Below are positions 34,415 through 43,377 of a DNA stretch of 64,000 bases, in pieces. How positions within the stretch are numbered: position 1 is the first letter of the stretch; each line of letters begins with the position of its first letter. A program made the position numbers and the translations under genes. This DNA comes from Bryobacterales bacterium. GTDB taxonomy: Bacteria > Acidobacteriota > Terriglobia > Bryobacterales > Bryobacteraceae. The notes under the pieces are model-generated. The model ran no database searches, was not told the DNA's origin, and was given only the letters and a program-made list of their open reading frames with translations. The stretch spans positions 1 to 64,000 of the forward strand of contig JAEUQC010000138.1 in NCBI GenBank assembly GCA_016789905.1. Direction: 5' to 3'.

Positions 34415-35298
34415 ATCTCGTCCGCCAACGCCAAGAAGCGCGCCAACACCGGATTCGCCCCGCCGCCCCTCCCTCCCGCCACGCGCGCTGTCGTCGTTGC
34501 CCTCTCCAGCGGAACATACCGCACCGCCTCCGGCAGCAGCGACGCTACGGGCCGCGGACCCACCGAAATGCCCATTCCCGCGCTCACCAGGCTCACGATG
34601 CTCGACCACTGCCGCGCCTCCTGCGCCACCATCCCGTCGAATGCTGCCTTCCCCAACAGCCCCGCCACTTCGTCATAAAACGCCGGCCCCAGATCCCGGG
34701 GAAAAAACACAAACGGCTCCCCGCGCAGTTGCGCCGCCTTCAGCCGCGTCTTCCTCGCCAACGCATGATCCTTCGGTACAATCGCCACCATCTCTTCCCG
34801 CCACTGCAAGTACGTCTCCAGTTCCGGGTCCTTGTCCAGCCCGCGGACAAATCCCACATCGATGGACCCGGCTCGCAATGCCTGCAATATCGCGCTCGAT
34901 GCCATCTCCGTCAACCGGAACGCAATGCGCGGGTACTGCCTCCGGTAGGCCTGGATCACACGCGGCAGCGCGCCCAGCATTAGCGACGGCGCCGTCGCCA
35001 CCGCCAGGTGTCCCTCCTCGCCCCGCCCCGCGCTCCGCAGTGTCTGGAACGTACTGTCAGCCTCCGCCAATATCGCTCGCGCCCTTTGCAGCAACAACTC
35101 TCCTGCCGCGCTCAGTCGCGTTGATCGCGAGCTCCGCTCGAACAGGACACACTCCAGGCGCCGCTCCAGCAACTGGATCTGCCGCGTCAACGGCGGCTGC
35201 GCCATGTGCAGGCGCCCTGCCGCGCGTCCGAAATGCAACTCCTCAGCCAACACCACAAAGTAGCGCAGATGGCTCAACTCGATGCCTTGTAGATCCAT
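34393..35298 (-). CDS. LysR-family transcriptional regulator
   Basis: 301 residues. The N-terminal winged helix (about 5-65; HFGRAAGRLHMAQPPLTRQIQLLERRL) is classical LysR, followed by a periplasmic-binding-like effector domain (about 95-290). It resembles the CbbR/BenM-type group. It diverges from the second class III aminotransferase gene with 62 bp between the start codons, the usual arrangement for a LysR regulator and its target. The inducer is unknown. Confidence 0.92.
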   Translation of the reverse strand: MDLQGIELSHLRYFVVLAEELHFGRAAGRLHMAQPPLTRQIQLLERRLECVLFERSSRSTRLSAAGELLLQRARAILAEADSTFQTLRSAGRGEEGHLAVATAPSLMLGALPRVIQAYRRQYPRIAFRLTEMASSAILQALRAGSIDVGFVRGLDKDPELETYLQWREEMVAIVPKDHALARKTRLKAAQLRGEPFVFFPRDLGPAFYDEVAGLLGKAAFDGMVAQEARQWSSIVSLVSAGMGISVGPRPVASLLPEAVRYVPLERATTTARVAGGRGGGANPVLARFLALADEIYRSGSI

Positions 35299-35360
35299 AC
35301 CGTGAGGATATCAATAGCCATCAACAATAGCATTTGAGTTGGCAGTGAATTCCCTTCATA

Positions 35361-36524
35361 GTGGAAGGCGTGACCACCCAATCCGCCTTGCTTCCCACAT
35401 ATGGGCATCGCCCACTCAGCATCGAACGCGGCCAGGGCTGCCTCGTCTATGACGAATCGGGCCGCGCCTATATTGACTTCATCACCGGTATTGGCGTTAA
35501 CGCTCTCGGCTACTCCCACCCGCGCGTCGTTCGTGAAATCCAACAGCAGGCAGCGCTCTGCATTCACACCTCGAACCTCCACCTCCACCCCTATCAGGAC
35601 TCACTCGCCGCCAAGCTCTGCGAATGGAGCGGCCTGAATCGCGTCTTCCTCAGCAACAGCGGTTCAGAAGCCATGGAGGCCGCGTTAAAGGCCGCCCGCG
35701 CCCGCGCGAACCGCGCCGGACGCACCCGCCACAGGATCATCGCGCTCCACAACGGATTCCACGGCCGCACCGCCGGCTCGCTCGCGGTCACGTCCAAACC
35801 GGAGTACCGGGAGCCGTTTCAACCCCTCGTCCCCGATGTCGTTTTTCTCCCCGCCAACGACGTGGACGCGCTGCGCAACGCCGGCGGCGAAGACCTCATC
35901 GCCATCGTCGCCGAAACGATCCAGGGCGAGGGCGGCATCTTTCCGCTCACGCCCGATTTTCTCCATGCGATTCGCTCTGCCGCCACCCGCCATGATGCGC
36001 TCTGGATCGCCGACGAAACGCAATGCGGCCTGGGTCGCACCGGCGCCCGCTTCGCCTGGCAGCAACACCCAGGCGCCGGACGCCCCGATATCATCGTCAC
36101 CGCCAAACCGCTCGCTGCCGGTCTCCCTCTTGGAGCCACCATTTTTTCCGCCGATGCGGGCGCGGCCATTTCCCAGGGCATGCATGGCACCACCTTTGGC
36201 GGTGGTCCCCTCACGTGTCGTGTCGCCCTCGCCTTCCTGGAAGAAGTTGATCGCCTCCTCCCGGCTATTCGCGACAATGGACTCTATCTCCACGCCCAAC
36301 TCCGCGAACTCGCCTGCCCCATCGTAAAAGAAGTGCGCGGCCGCGGCCTCATGGCCGGCATCGAGATCGATGCCCCCGGCGAACCGTATGTCCGCAAGGC
36401 CCTCGACGCCGGTCTGGTCATCAATTGCACGCATGGCAACGTGCTCCGCCTGCTGCCGCCCTACATCGCCGGCCGGCCGGAAATCGACCAGGCTTGCGCC
36501 ATTCTCCGCCGCATCCTGCGCTGA
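35361..36524 (+). CDS. Class III PLP aminotransferase, acetylornithine aminotransferase-like (second copy)
   Basis: 387 residues. Motifs TGIGVNALGYSHPRV, SNSGSEAMEAALK, FHGRTAGSLAVTSKPEY, ETIQGEGGIFPL, DETQCGLGRTG, IIVTAKPLAAGLPLGA and TTFGGGPLTCRVA mark the acetylornithine/ornithine aminotransferase group. It has a clean DETQCG, whereas the first copy (10463-11692) reads DATQCG. GTG at 35361 is used, with GTG at 35370 an alternative; no good ribosome site is seen for either. Divergence from a LysR gene suggests a regulated, possibly catabolic, role rather than housekeeping arginine synthesis. Confidence 0.87.
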   Translation: MEGVTTQSALLPTYGHRPLSIERGQGCLVYDESGRAYIDFITGIGVNALGYSHPRVVREIQQQAALCIHTSNLHLHPYQDSLAAKLCEWSGLNRVFLSNSGSEAMEAALKAARARANRAGRTRHRIIALHNGFHGRTAGSLAVTSKPEYREPFQPLVPDVVFLPANDVDALRNAGGEDLIAIVAETIQGEGGIFPLTPDFLHAIRSAATRHDALWIADETQCGLGRTGARFAWQQHPGAGRPDIIVTAKPLAAGLPLGATIFSADAGAAISQGMHGTTFGGGPLTCRVALAFLEEVDRLLPAIRDNGLYLHAQLRELACPIVKEVRGRGLMAGIEIDAPGEPYVRKALDAGLVINCTHGNVLRLLPPYIAGRPEIDQACAILRRILR

Positions 36525-36529
36525 TCGGA

Positions 36530-37045
36530 CTACTGCATCTTCTTCGGTGTGCCCAGGAATTCACGCACCTTCGGCAGGCTCGCTTCCCACTCGTTTACTC
36601 GGATCGCCGGCGTGTCCAGTCCCGCTCCGCGAGCATACACAAACGCCCTTCCCGCGCCGGTCGTCGCGCTCATCGTCCGGTCCTTGTCCCAGTAATGCCG
36701 CGCTCGCGAATCCCACACCCGCGCCATCGCATCCGTCGTTGGCGCCCAATCGTTGCGCGTCTCTGGCTGCCAGATAATATGTGCGTCCATCGCGTCGTTC
36801 TCATACTCTGTCAACAGCGATTGCACCTGCATCGCCATCAATAAATCCGCCGCCGTGCCCGGAGAAAGCACCGCCACAATCCGGTTCTTTCCCACGCCTT
36901 TTTGAAATGCGTCGCGAAAAACGGCAGCGTCTCCCAACGGCCGCTGCCCTGCCGGCACCGTCCCCGCGGAAAACAGGTACCACCACGCTGTTCCGCCCAC
37001 CGCCAGCGTCGCCAGCGCCCATATCACCAAGATGCTTCGTTTCAT
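36530..37045 (-). CDS. Membrane-anchored protein of unknown function
   Basis: 171 residues from ATG at 37045. A single N-terminal hydrophobic helix (ILVIWALATLAVGGTAWWYLF) would anchor or export it. The rest is soluble, with a possible thioredoxin-like layout (KNRIVAVLSPGTAADLLMAMQ; a segment rich in Trp and Asp, RVWDSRARHYWDKDRTM), but no CXXC is present. I do not recognise the family. The start overlaps the kinase stop (ATGA), placing it last in an operon with the kinase and penicillin acylase genes. Confidence 0.7.
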   Translation of the reverse strand: MKRSILVIWALATLAVGGTAWWYLFSAGTVPAGQRPLGDAAVFRDAFQKGVGKNRIVAVLSPGTAADLLMAMQVQSLLTEYENDAMDAHIIWQPETRNDWAPTTDAMARVWDSRARHYWDKDRTMSATTGAGRAFVYARGAGLDTPAIRVNEWEASLPKVREFLGTPKKMQ

Positions 37046-37548
37046 TCCGGTACCATCCCTGCTGTCTTCAAATACGTGGCCACCGCTTCTGCGCAAGCGG
37101 CGACGGGCCGCGTGGCATCCACCACTAACCCGTCTCCGCGCCACGGATAGTTCTTCACTATCTCCCGTACCCGCGCGTCGTCCAGGTCCAATCCCGGATG
37201 ATGATCGCGCCGCTTCCGGTTGCGTTCGACCAATATTTCCGCTGGCGCTGCGAACTCGATGACATAGAGCGCCGCCCCGGCCTCCCGCGCCACCGCCTCA
37301 TACGCCTCCCGCTGCTCCGCATGTCCAAACCCGCCATTGCAGATCACGACATCGGTATAGCGCAGCAGGTGGCCTGCGGCCCACAGCACCGCGCGGTACG
37401 CAGTGGCCCGGTCTTCCCGTGAGTGCGTCGACGCCGGCATCAGGCTCACCCGCGCCGCGTCCATCTCCAGGTGCGCATGGCCCAGCGCCCTGCCCACCGC
37501 CGATTTTCCCGTGCACGGCGGCCCGGCGAAGATCACCAGTTTCTTCAC
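37042..37548 (-). CDS. P-loop kinase/ATPase (AAA_33-like)
   Basis: 168 residues from GTG at 37548. The Walker A motif GPPCTGKSAVGRAL is at the N-terminus, and a helical/LID-like Arg-rich segment (ERNRKRRDHHPG) is near residue 115. It resembles small nucleotide kinases or AAA_33 proteins that phosphorylate sugars, antibiotics or nucleosides. The GTGA overlap with the penicillin acylase stop and ATGA overlap with the next gene place it mid-operon. The longer frame to 37641 lies within the acylase gene. Confidence 0.8.
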   Translation of the reverse strand: MKKLVIFAGPPCTGKSAVGRALGHAHLEMDAARVSLMPASTHSREDRATAYRAVLWAAGHLLRYTDVVICNGGFGHAEQREAYEAVAREAGAALYVIEFAAPAEILVERNRKRRDHHPGLDLDDARVREIVKNYPWRGDGLVVDATRPVAACAEAVATYLKTAGMVPE

Positions 37549-39734
37549 GGCCGCCCCGGTGTCAGTTCCAGCGTCGATTGCACCGTCCACCCCGCCGGAA
37601 AGTGCAGCGGGTAACTCTTTGCGTTGGAATAGTTCTCCCATTGATCCTTGAAATGGCGCGATAGCGGATGCCCGCTCTGCCCAATGGGCAGGTTCAACAC
37701 TCCCCCTTGCGCGTCTCCAAAATCAACAACCATTCGCATCGATGGCCCCACCCGCGCCGAAGTCTGTTTCACCGTCGTTGACGATCCGCTCATCCCCGCC
37801 GGCCCAATCTGGAAATAGCTGGCCACCCACGGCAGATTGCGGAGCACTGGGCTAGCAACCACTAACTTGTTGTACTCTCCCCATTTCCACTTCCGCACAT
37901 CGTCGCCCTGCCGCCGCGCGCCCTCTTCCACGCCCTCCTGCAACGCCCGCAGCAATTCATGGTCCCAATCGGCGAACCAGCCGGCCGGCCTCGTCCGCAG
38001 CAGGTTCTCAATCACCGCGTAATAGACGAACGGCTCCCATTCCACGGCCGCCGTTCCGGAGGCTCTGGTCGCAATCACCCGCCGCAAGTGGTTCGCCGCA
38101 TAGGTCGCGATCACCGGCGCCGCCGCCTCCGCCTGCATCTCTCCGTTCCATTCGCGCAACAGCGCAATCGCATCGCGCAGCGCCGGGTTCGTTGCCTTCT
38201 TCTTGTCCCATGCCGCCGTCAATTGCCCAGCCAGAAAATGCGAAAACGGCGAATACACATCGGCCTGCAGTTGCAGCGTCTCTTCCGCCGTCCACTTCCC
38301 TTTCTTCTTCAATTCGTCCAGAATCCGGTTCGCCCGGTAGTGCGGCGCGAAGTTGCCGCTCACGGTGTACGCATAGTTCGCGGGAAACGGATTCTGGTTC
38401 GCCGTCACAATGCGCCCATGCGCCGGATTGTAGAACGAAGGCAGCTCTTCAAACGGGATGAATCCCTGCCATTCGCAATGCCCCGCGGTGCTCACGCGTT
38501 GTCCATTGCAGTCCTTGCGAATGGGCAGCGGCCCCGTCACCTGCAGCCCAACGTTTCCTTCTTTATCCGCATATGCGATGTTCGACGCGGCTCCCGGAAA
38601 CTCCCGCAACGCTTCCCGGAATTCCGTCCAGTTCCGCGCCCGGTTCAGCTTCATCAGCCCTACGCGGAATGGCGCGTTCTCCGCCGCCACCCACCGCAGC
38701 GCCACCGGCTTCCCGCCCGGTCCGTTGAACATCGCCCCGTGCGCATTCACGAACTGTTCGAATGGCTCGCCGTTTGTGCCCTTTACTGCGATCCGGTCTC
38801 GCTCCAGCACCGCCTGATTGCTCGTGGGCTGGTACAGGTCCTGCACATCGAAGCCCAGGTTCGTAATGCCCCATGCGATATGTTCATTGCGGCCCGCCAC
38901 GATGGCGGGCACGCCTGGAACACTCACTCCCGTCACATTCACGCCTGGCGCGCGCAGGTGCGCCATGTACCAGACGCCCGGCAACGACCAGCCCAAGTGC
39001 ATGTCATTAGCCAGCAGCGCCTTCCCGCTCCGCGTGTGCGCGCCCGCCACGGCCCATGCATTGGAACCCGGCTGATGTTCGGAGCCCGTGCGGTCCGGGA
39101 ACAACTGTTGCACTTTCGCCGCGTCGCCTTTCTCATACATTGCTTCCCGCGCCAGATCCTGTTTGTACGTGTTGCTGAGCGTCTGTTGCATCATCAGGCC
39201 CACCAGCATCGTGTCTTCAATGCGCCACATCCGCGGACGGAAGCCAAGCATCGCGAACTCCACCGGCAGCCGGTCCGCGTGCGTCTCCAGGTAGTAATTA
39301 ACGCCGCGCGCATAGGCCGATAGCACCGCCAGGTCTTCGCCTCCCACACTCTTTGCCCGCTGCTCGGCGATTCGCGAAATCCGCAGCCGCCGGAACTCCC
39401 GGTCGCTCTCCAGTGCCGCTGGTCCCGCCACCTCGGCAAGCTCCCCCGCCGCCAGCCGTCGGAACGATTCCATCTGCCAGAAGCGATCCTGCGCCGTTAC
39501 GAAGCCTTGTGCGAAATACAGGTCGTCGGCCGTCTGGGCCACGATATGCGGCACGCCCAGTCCGTCCCGCTCCACGCGCACCGGTTTCGCCGTCGGGGCG
39601 TTCATCGTTCCGCTCTCCTGGGGCAGCGGCCGCCACCCGTACCAATACACGGCGCCCGCCGCCGCCACAATCGCGGCCCCAATCAACACGTTGATAAACT
39701 GTAGTAGCTTCCGCGCGAACACATTTATTAGCAT
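37545..39734 (-). CDS. Penicillin acylase family N-terminal-nucleophile hydrolase
   Basis: 729 residues. After an N-terminal membrane/signal helix (about 12-34) comes the alpha chain with the family phrase VRVERDGLGVPHI and AQGFVTAQDRFWQME. The nucleophile Ser224 in PGSNAWAVAG becomes the N-terminus of the beta chain after autocleavage, so the precursor is complete. It may hydrolyse N-acyl-homoserine lactones, beta-lactams or other amides. Its ATG (39732-39734) overlaps the divergent HlyC/CorC ATG (39733-39735) by two bases, so a downstream GTG (at 39722) may be the true start. Confidence 0.88.
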   Translation of the reverse strand: MLINVFARKLLQFINVLIGAAIVAAAGAVYWYGWRPLPQESGTMNAPTAKPVRVERDGLGVPHIVAQTADDLYFAQGFVTAQDRFWQMESFRRLAAGELAEVAGPAALESDREFRRLRISRIAEQRAKSVGGEDLAVLSAYARGVNYYLETHADRLPVEFAMLGFRPRMWRIEDTMLVGLMMQQTLSNTYKQDLAREAMYEKGDAAKVQQLFPDRTGSEHQPGSNAWAVAGAHTRSGKALLANDMHLGWSLPGVWYMAHLRAPGVNVTGVSVPGVPAIVAGRNEHIAWGITNLGFDVQDLYQPTSNQAVLERDRIAVKGTNGEPFEQFVNAHGAMFNGPGGKPVALRWVAAENAPFRVGLMKLNRARNWTEFREALREFPGAASNIAYADKEGNVGLQVTGPLPIRKDCNGQRVSTAGHCEWQGFIPFEELPSFYNPAHGRIVTANQNPFPANYAYTVSGNFAPHYRANRILDELKKKGKWTAEETLQLQADVYSPFSHFLAGQLTAAWDKKKATNPALRDAIALLREWNGEMQAEAAAPVIATYAANHLRRVIATRASGTAAVEWEPFVYYAVIENLLRTRPAGWFADWDHELLRALQEGVEEGARRQGDDVRKWKWGEYNKLVVASPVLRNLPWVASYFQIGPAGMSGSSTTVKQTSARVGPSMRMVVDFGDAQGGVLNLPIGQSGHPLSRHFKDQWENYSNAKSYPLHFPAGWTVQSTLELTPGRP

Positions 39735-41052
39735 GGCAGACTCTAGTTACGGATACCGATTCCTCCTCGTCGGTTTGATCGTCGCCACCAATGGCTTCTT
39801 CGCCGCTGCCGAAGCCTCGCTCCTCAGCGCTCGCAAGTCCCGCATTCAGCAACTCGCTGACGAAGGCGACCATGGCGCCAAGGCCGCCCTCCAACTGCTC
39901 GAAAATCCGGAGCGCCTCCTCTCCGTTGTCCAGGTCGGCGTTACCCTCGCCTCCCTCGGCCTCGGCTGGGCCGGCGAAGAAACCATTCATCAACTCCTGC
40001 TTTCCTGGATGCAGCCGCTCGTCGTCCCCTGGACCGCCAACATTATTCCTGTCGTCGCCCTCGTCATATCCTTCGGCCTCATGACCTATATGCACGTCGT
40101 CATCGGGGAAGTGGTGCCGAAAAACATCGCCATCGAAACCTCGGACCGCTTTGCCGTTCTCGTCGCGCCCATTCTGCTTGTCTTTGGCCGCATCGCCGGC
40201 CCGCTCGTCACCATCATCGAACGTTCTTCAAAACGCATCTCGCGCAAGCTCGGTCTCAAGGGCGAAGGGGAGGGCGGCGGCCACACCGTGGAAGAGTTGA
40301 AGTTCATCGTGTCGCTCTCTGAGGAAGAAGGAAAGCTTCCCAAGTTCCAGCAACTGGCCATCCATCGTCTGCTTGAATTGCAGGATTACGCCGCCCGCGA
40401 AATCATGGTGCCGCGCACCCAGATGCTCGCCGTACCCATCAATATTTCGCTCGAACAACTGTTGATTCTCCTCAATGAGCACCAGTTTTCGCGCCTCCCC
40501 GTCTACGAACACAATCCCGATCAGATTGTCGGCATCGTCCACCTGAAGGACCTCATTCAAGTGCTCATGCAGCGCGGCGGCGTCACTCGTTTTCAACTCA
40601 AAAACATCATGCGCGTTCCCATCTTTGTGCCCGAAACGCGCAGCCTCAGCGACCTCATCGATGTCTTCCGCGAACATAACACGCACATGGCTGTGGTCGT
40701 CGATGAGCATGGTTCCACCACGGGCGTCGTCACGCTGGAAGATGTACTCGAACAGGTGTTCGGCGAAATCGAAGACGAACACGACATCTCCCGCCCCAAA
40801 CAGGACAGGAACTCCACCGCCTTTGAACTCGACGGCGCCATTAATATCCCCGACCTCGCGCACCAATATGGCCTCGAACTTCCCGCCGATGGTGGCTTTG
40901 AGACATTGGCCGGCTACATTCTCTCCAAGCTCGGTGACCTGCCGCAGGAAGGCGCCGTTCTCGAAGACGATGGCCGCCGGTTCACCGTCGTCGAAATGGC
41001 TCGCAATCGCATCGCGCGCGTCCGCATTGAACGGCTGGAGCCCGCCTCGTGA
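39733..41052 (+). CDS. HlyC/CorC-family membrane protein with CNNM and CBS domains
   Basis: 439 residues. Three to four membrane segments (CNNM/DUF21, about 8-150; LLVGLIVATNGFFAAAEASLL) are followed by two CBS motifs (about 210-330; MVPRTQMLAVPINISLEQLL, DVFREHNTHMAVVVDEHGS, TGVVTLEDVLEQVFGEIEDE) and a C-terminal CorC_HlyC domain. Members have been linked to Mg2+/Co2+ efflux. The ATG at 39733 starts the family N-terminus; an extension to 39691 lies antisense to the acylase gene. GTGA couples it to the next gene. Confidence 0.92.
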   Translation: MADSSYGYRFLLVGLIVATNGFFAAAEASLLSARKSRIQQLADEGDHGAKAALQLLENPERLLSVVQVGVTLASLGLGWAGEETIHQLLLSWMQPLVVPWTANIIPVVALVISFGLMTYMHVVIGEVVPKNIAIETSDRFAVLVAPILLVFGRIAGPLVTIIERSSKRISRKLGLKGEGEGGGHTVEELKFIVSLSEEEGKLPKFQQLAIHRLLELQDYAAREIMVPRTQMLAVPINISLEQLLILLNEHQFSRLPVYEHNPDQIVGIVHLKDLIQVLMQRGGVTRFQLKNIMRVPIFVPETRSLSDLIDVFREHNTHMAVVVDEHGSTTGVVTLEDVLEQVFGEIEDEHDISRPKQDRNSTAFELDGAINIPDLAHQYGLELPADGGFETLAGYILSKLGDLPQEGAVLEDDGRRFTVVEMARNRIARVRIERLEPAS

Positions 41053-41642
41053 CGCCGCCGGAAATGCATCGCGCCATTCGCGCCGAACTCATCGCCCGCT
41101 CCGAGCCCTGGAAACTTCCCATCATGCAGCGGTTCTTCAAGGAACCGATTGACGCCTACTGTACCTATACCGTGCATGTCCGCTCCATCGCCAAACTGCA
41201 TGGCCCGGAATTCGCCGCCTGGTCCGGCCAGCAGCGCGTGGAACTCACTGCGGCTCTATGGGAGAGCGGCAAGTTTGAAGAAGGCGCCGTGGCCATCCAA
41301 CTCTTCGCCCGCATGCGCCGCAACTGCGGTTATGGCGAATGGCAGCTATTCCAGGAGTGGCTGCGAAGGTATGTCCACAATTGGGCGCACTGCGACGCGC
41401 TGTGCGCCGATCTCATGGGACTCATGCTGATTGCGCATCCCGAATGGGTGGCGGAACTGGCCGGCTGGACGCGCGCAAAAGCGGTCTATCAACGTCGCGC
41501 GGCTCTGGTCGCGCCGCTCAAGGGAATCCGTAAGGGGCTGTTCCGCGAAGAGGCGCGGGAGTTACTGAAGCTATCGGCCGCTGCGAAGGAGGACATCTTG
41601 AAGAAAGCCATCGTCTGGATGCGAAGGGAATTGGCGCGATGA
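41049..41642 (+). CDS. DNA alkylation repair (AlkD-like) HEAT-repeat protein
   Basis: 197 residues, almost all helical. YVHNWAHCDALCADLMGLM and WTRAKAVYQRRAALVAPL match the AlkD/PF08713 pattern (NWD.CD, W..S...W.RRAA). AlkD removes N3- and N7-alkylated purines using a HEAT-repeat solenoid. The exact catalytic Trp/Asp/Arg set cannot be confirmed here. The GTG start overlaps the preceding stop (GTGA), and its own stop overlaps the next ATG (ATGA), so three unrelated functions share one transcript. Confidence 0.78.
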   Translation: MTPPEMHRAIRAELIARSEPWKLPIMQRFFKEPIDAYCTYTVHVRSIAKLHGPEFAAWSGQQRVELTAALWESGKFEEGAVAIQLFARMRRNCGYGEWQLFQEWLRRYVHNWAHCDALCADLMGLMLIAHPEWVAELAGWTRAKAVYQRRAALVAPLKGIRKGLFREEARELLKLSAAAKEDILKKAIVWMRRELAR

Positions 41643-43012
41643 GAAGACGGGACCTGCTATGGGGAATTCCGCTGCTCGGACAGCCCGCCAATCTGGGCAG
41701 TAAACGCGAACTGTTCGTTGACGATTCGTTCATCGAAGAACTGCGTGGCGCGGAGTTGCGCCTTGGTGTGCCGGTCGAAAAAGAAGTTGTCTTGAAGATG
41801 GATCGCCCCCACGAGGGCCCATTTAGTGCGTATTTCACCGTGCTCCACGATGACGCGAAATACCGCCTTTACTACCGCGGCGTGCCCGAAGCCGGCCGCG
41901 ATGGCCGCCCGTCGGAAGCCACCTGCTATGCCGAATCCACCGATGGCATTCACTTCGTCAAGCCGGCCAACAACATTCTCTTCCAGGGTCTCGCGCCTTT
42001 CTCCCACAACTTCTGCCCCTTTGTTGATCGCAACCCGCGCGGCGGCGCCCGGTACAAAGCCATTTCCGGCATCGCCAGCAGCGGGCTAAAAGCATGGATC
42101 TCCGATGACGGCGTGGCTTGGCGCGCCCTCCGGGAGCAACCCATCATGCCCGCCACCAAACTGCCGATGTTCGATTCACAGAACCTCGCCTTTTGGTCGG
42201 AAAGCGAAGGATGTTATGTCGCCTACGTGCGCCAGTTCATCAACCGGGTCCGCTCCGTCGTCCGCGCCACCAGTGACGACTTCGTCAATTGGTCGCCGTT
42301 CATGCCGCTCGATCTCGGCGGCGCCCCCGCCGATCATCTCTACACCAATCAGCTTCACCCCTACTACCGCGCCCCGCATATCTACGTCGGCATCGCCGCG
42401 CGCTTCAATCCGGGCCGTCAGGTGCTCACTGCCGATGAGGCCCGGCAAACCGGAGTCCACCCGGATTACTTCAAGGACACCAGCGACAGCGTTCTGCTCA
42501 CTACCCGCGGCGGTAACACCATTTCCCGCTACTTCCGCGAATCGTTCCTCCGCCCCGGCCTCGGCCTTCACCATTGGGTGAGCCGCGACAATTATCCCGC
42601 GCTCAATGTGGTTGAAACCGCGGAAGGCGAAATGAGCTTCTACGTCAATCGCCACTACGGCCAACCCACCGCTCATCTCCAGCGCTTCGCGCTCCGGTCC
42701 GACGGTTTCTCCAGCCTCCACGCCGGCTGGCGCGGCGGGGAACTGCTCACCCGTCCGCTGCTCTTTTCCGGCAGGCAACTGGAGTTGAACTATGCCTCCA
42801 GCGCCGCCGGCGGCGTGCGCGTGCAAGTCTTGAACGCCGATGAAACCGCCATTCCCGGCTTCGGTCTTGGTGACTGTCGCGAACTGATTGGCGACCGCCT
42901 CAATGCCCGCGTCCCCTGGCGCGGCGATACCGCGCAACTCGCCGGCAAACCCGTTCGGTTGCTTTTCGCCCTCAAGGACGCCGACATCTACTCCTGGCGC
43001 TTCACTGCTTAG
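41639..43012 (+). CDS. Putative exported beta-propeller glycoside hydrolase-like protein
   Basis: 457 residues. The N-terminus RRRDLLWGIPLLG is Tat/signal-like, then KRELFVDDSFIEEL begins a conserved domain seen in many Planctomycetes and Acidobacteria proteins with a five-bladed GH32/43-like propeller. Repeated Asp/Trp patterns (YAESTDGIHFVKP, ISDDGVAWRALRE, ATSDDFVNWSPF) mark the blades. No catalytic residues can be assigned with confidence. The ATG overlaps the previous stop. The 3' end overlaps the convergent DoxX gene by 4 bp. Confidence 0.75.
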   Translation: MRRRDLLWGIPLLGQPANLGSKRELFVDDSFIEELRGAELRLGVPVEKEVVLKMDRPHEGPFSAYFTVLHDDAKYRLYYRGVPEAGRDGRPSEATCYAESTDGIHFVKPANNILFQGLAPFSHNFCPFVDRNPRGGARYKAISGIASSGLKAWISDDGVAWRALREQPIMPATKLPMFDSQNLAFWSESEGCYVAYVRQFINRVRSVVRATSDDFVNWSPFMPLDLGGAPADHLYTNQLHPYYRAPHIYVGIAARFNPGRQVLTADEARQTGVHPDYFKDTSDSVLLTTRGGNTISRYFRESFLRPGLGLHHWVSRDNYPALNVVETAEGEMSFYVNRHYGQPTAHLQRFALRSDGFSSLHAGWRGGELLTRPLLFSGRQLELNYASSAAGGVRVQVLNADETAIPGFGLGDCRELIGDRLNARVPWRGDTAQLAGKPVRLLFALKDADIYSWRFTA

Positions 43013-43377
43013 TCTCGAACCAGCGGAATCAGCGCTTGCAGCCGCGCATCGCGCAAATACAGCCCGCCCCACAGCATCGCCCCTAGCAGCGGTTGAATCA
43101 CGAACGGATCCCCAACGCGCACATGAATCGAAATCGCGCCGCCCAGATATCCGGTCAATAGAATTGCCCCCAGCACCGCCGTGCGCGGCACCAGATAGAT
43201 CACCGTGCACAGAATCTCCAGCACACCCAGCGCCGGCACCACCGCCAACGGCAAGCCCATGTGCGCCAGTCCGTCGTCAAAGCCCGCGGGCCGCACGAAC
43301 TTCATCGTCGCGCTCATCAGCAGCACCAGCACTGGCAGCGCGCTCAGTACCCGTCCAGCCCACAGTCGAGTTTTCAT
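43009..43377 (-). CDS. DoxX-family membrane protein
   Basis: 122 residues with four hydrophobic segments in the DoxX arrangement: LSALPVLVLLMSATMKFV, LAVVPALGVLEILCTVIYLVP, AVLGAILLTGYLGGAISIH and the final FVIQPLLGAMLWGGLYLRD. The members' roles vary (quinone or redox-related in some), so no function is assigned. The start overlaps the stop of the upstream propeller gene (TAATG). Confidence 0.85.
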   Translation of the reverse strand: MKTRLWAGRVLSALPVLVLLMSATMKFVRPAGFDDGLAHMGLPLAVVPALGVLEILCTVIYLVPRTAVLGAILLTGYLGGAISIHVRVGDPFVIQPLLGAMLWGGLYLRDARLQALIPLVRD

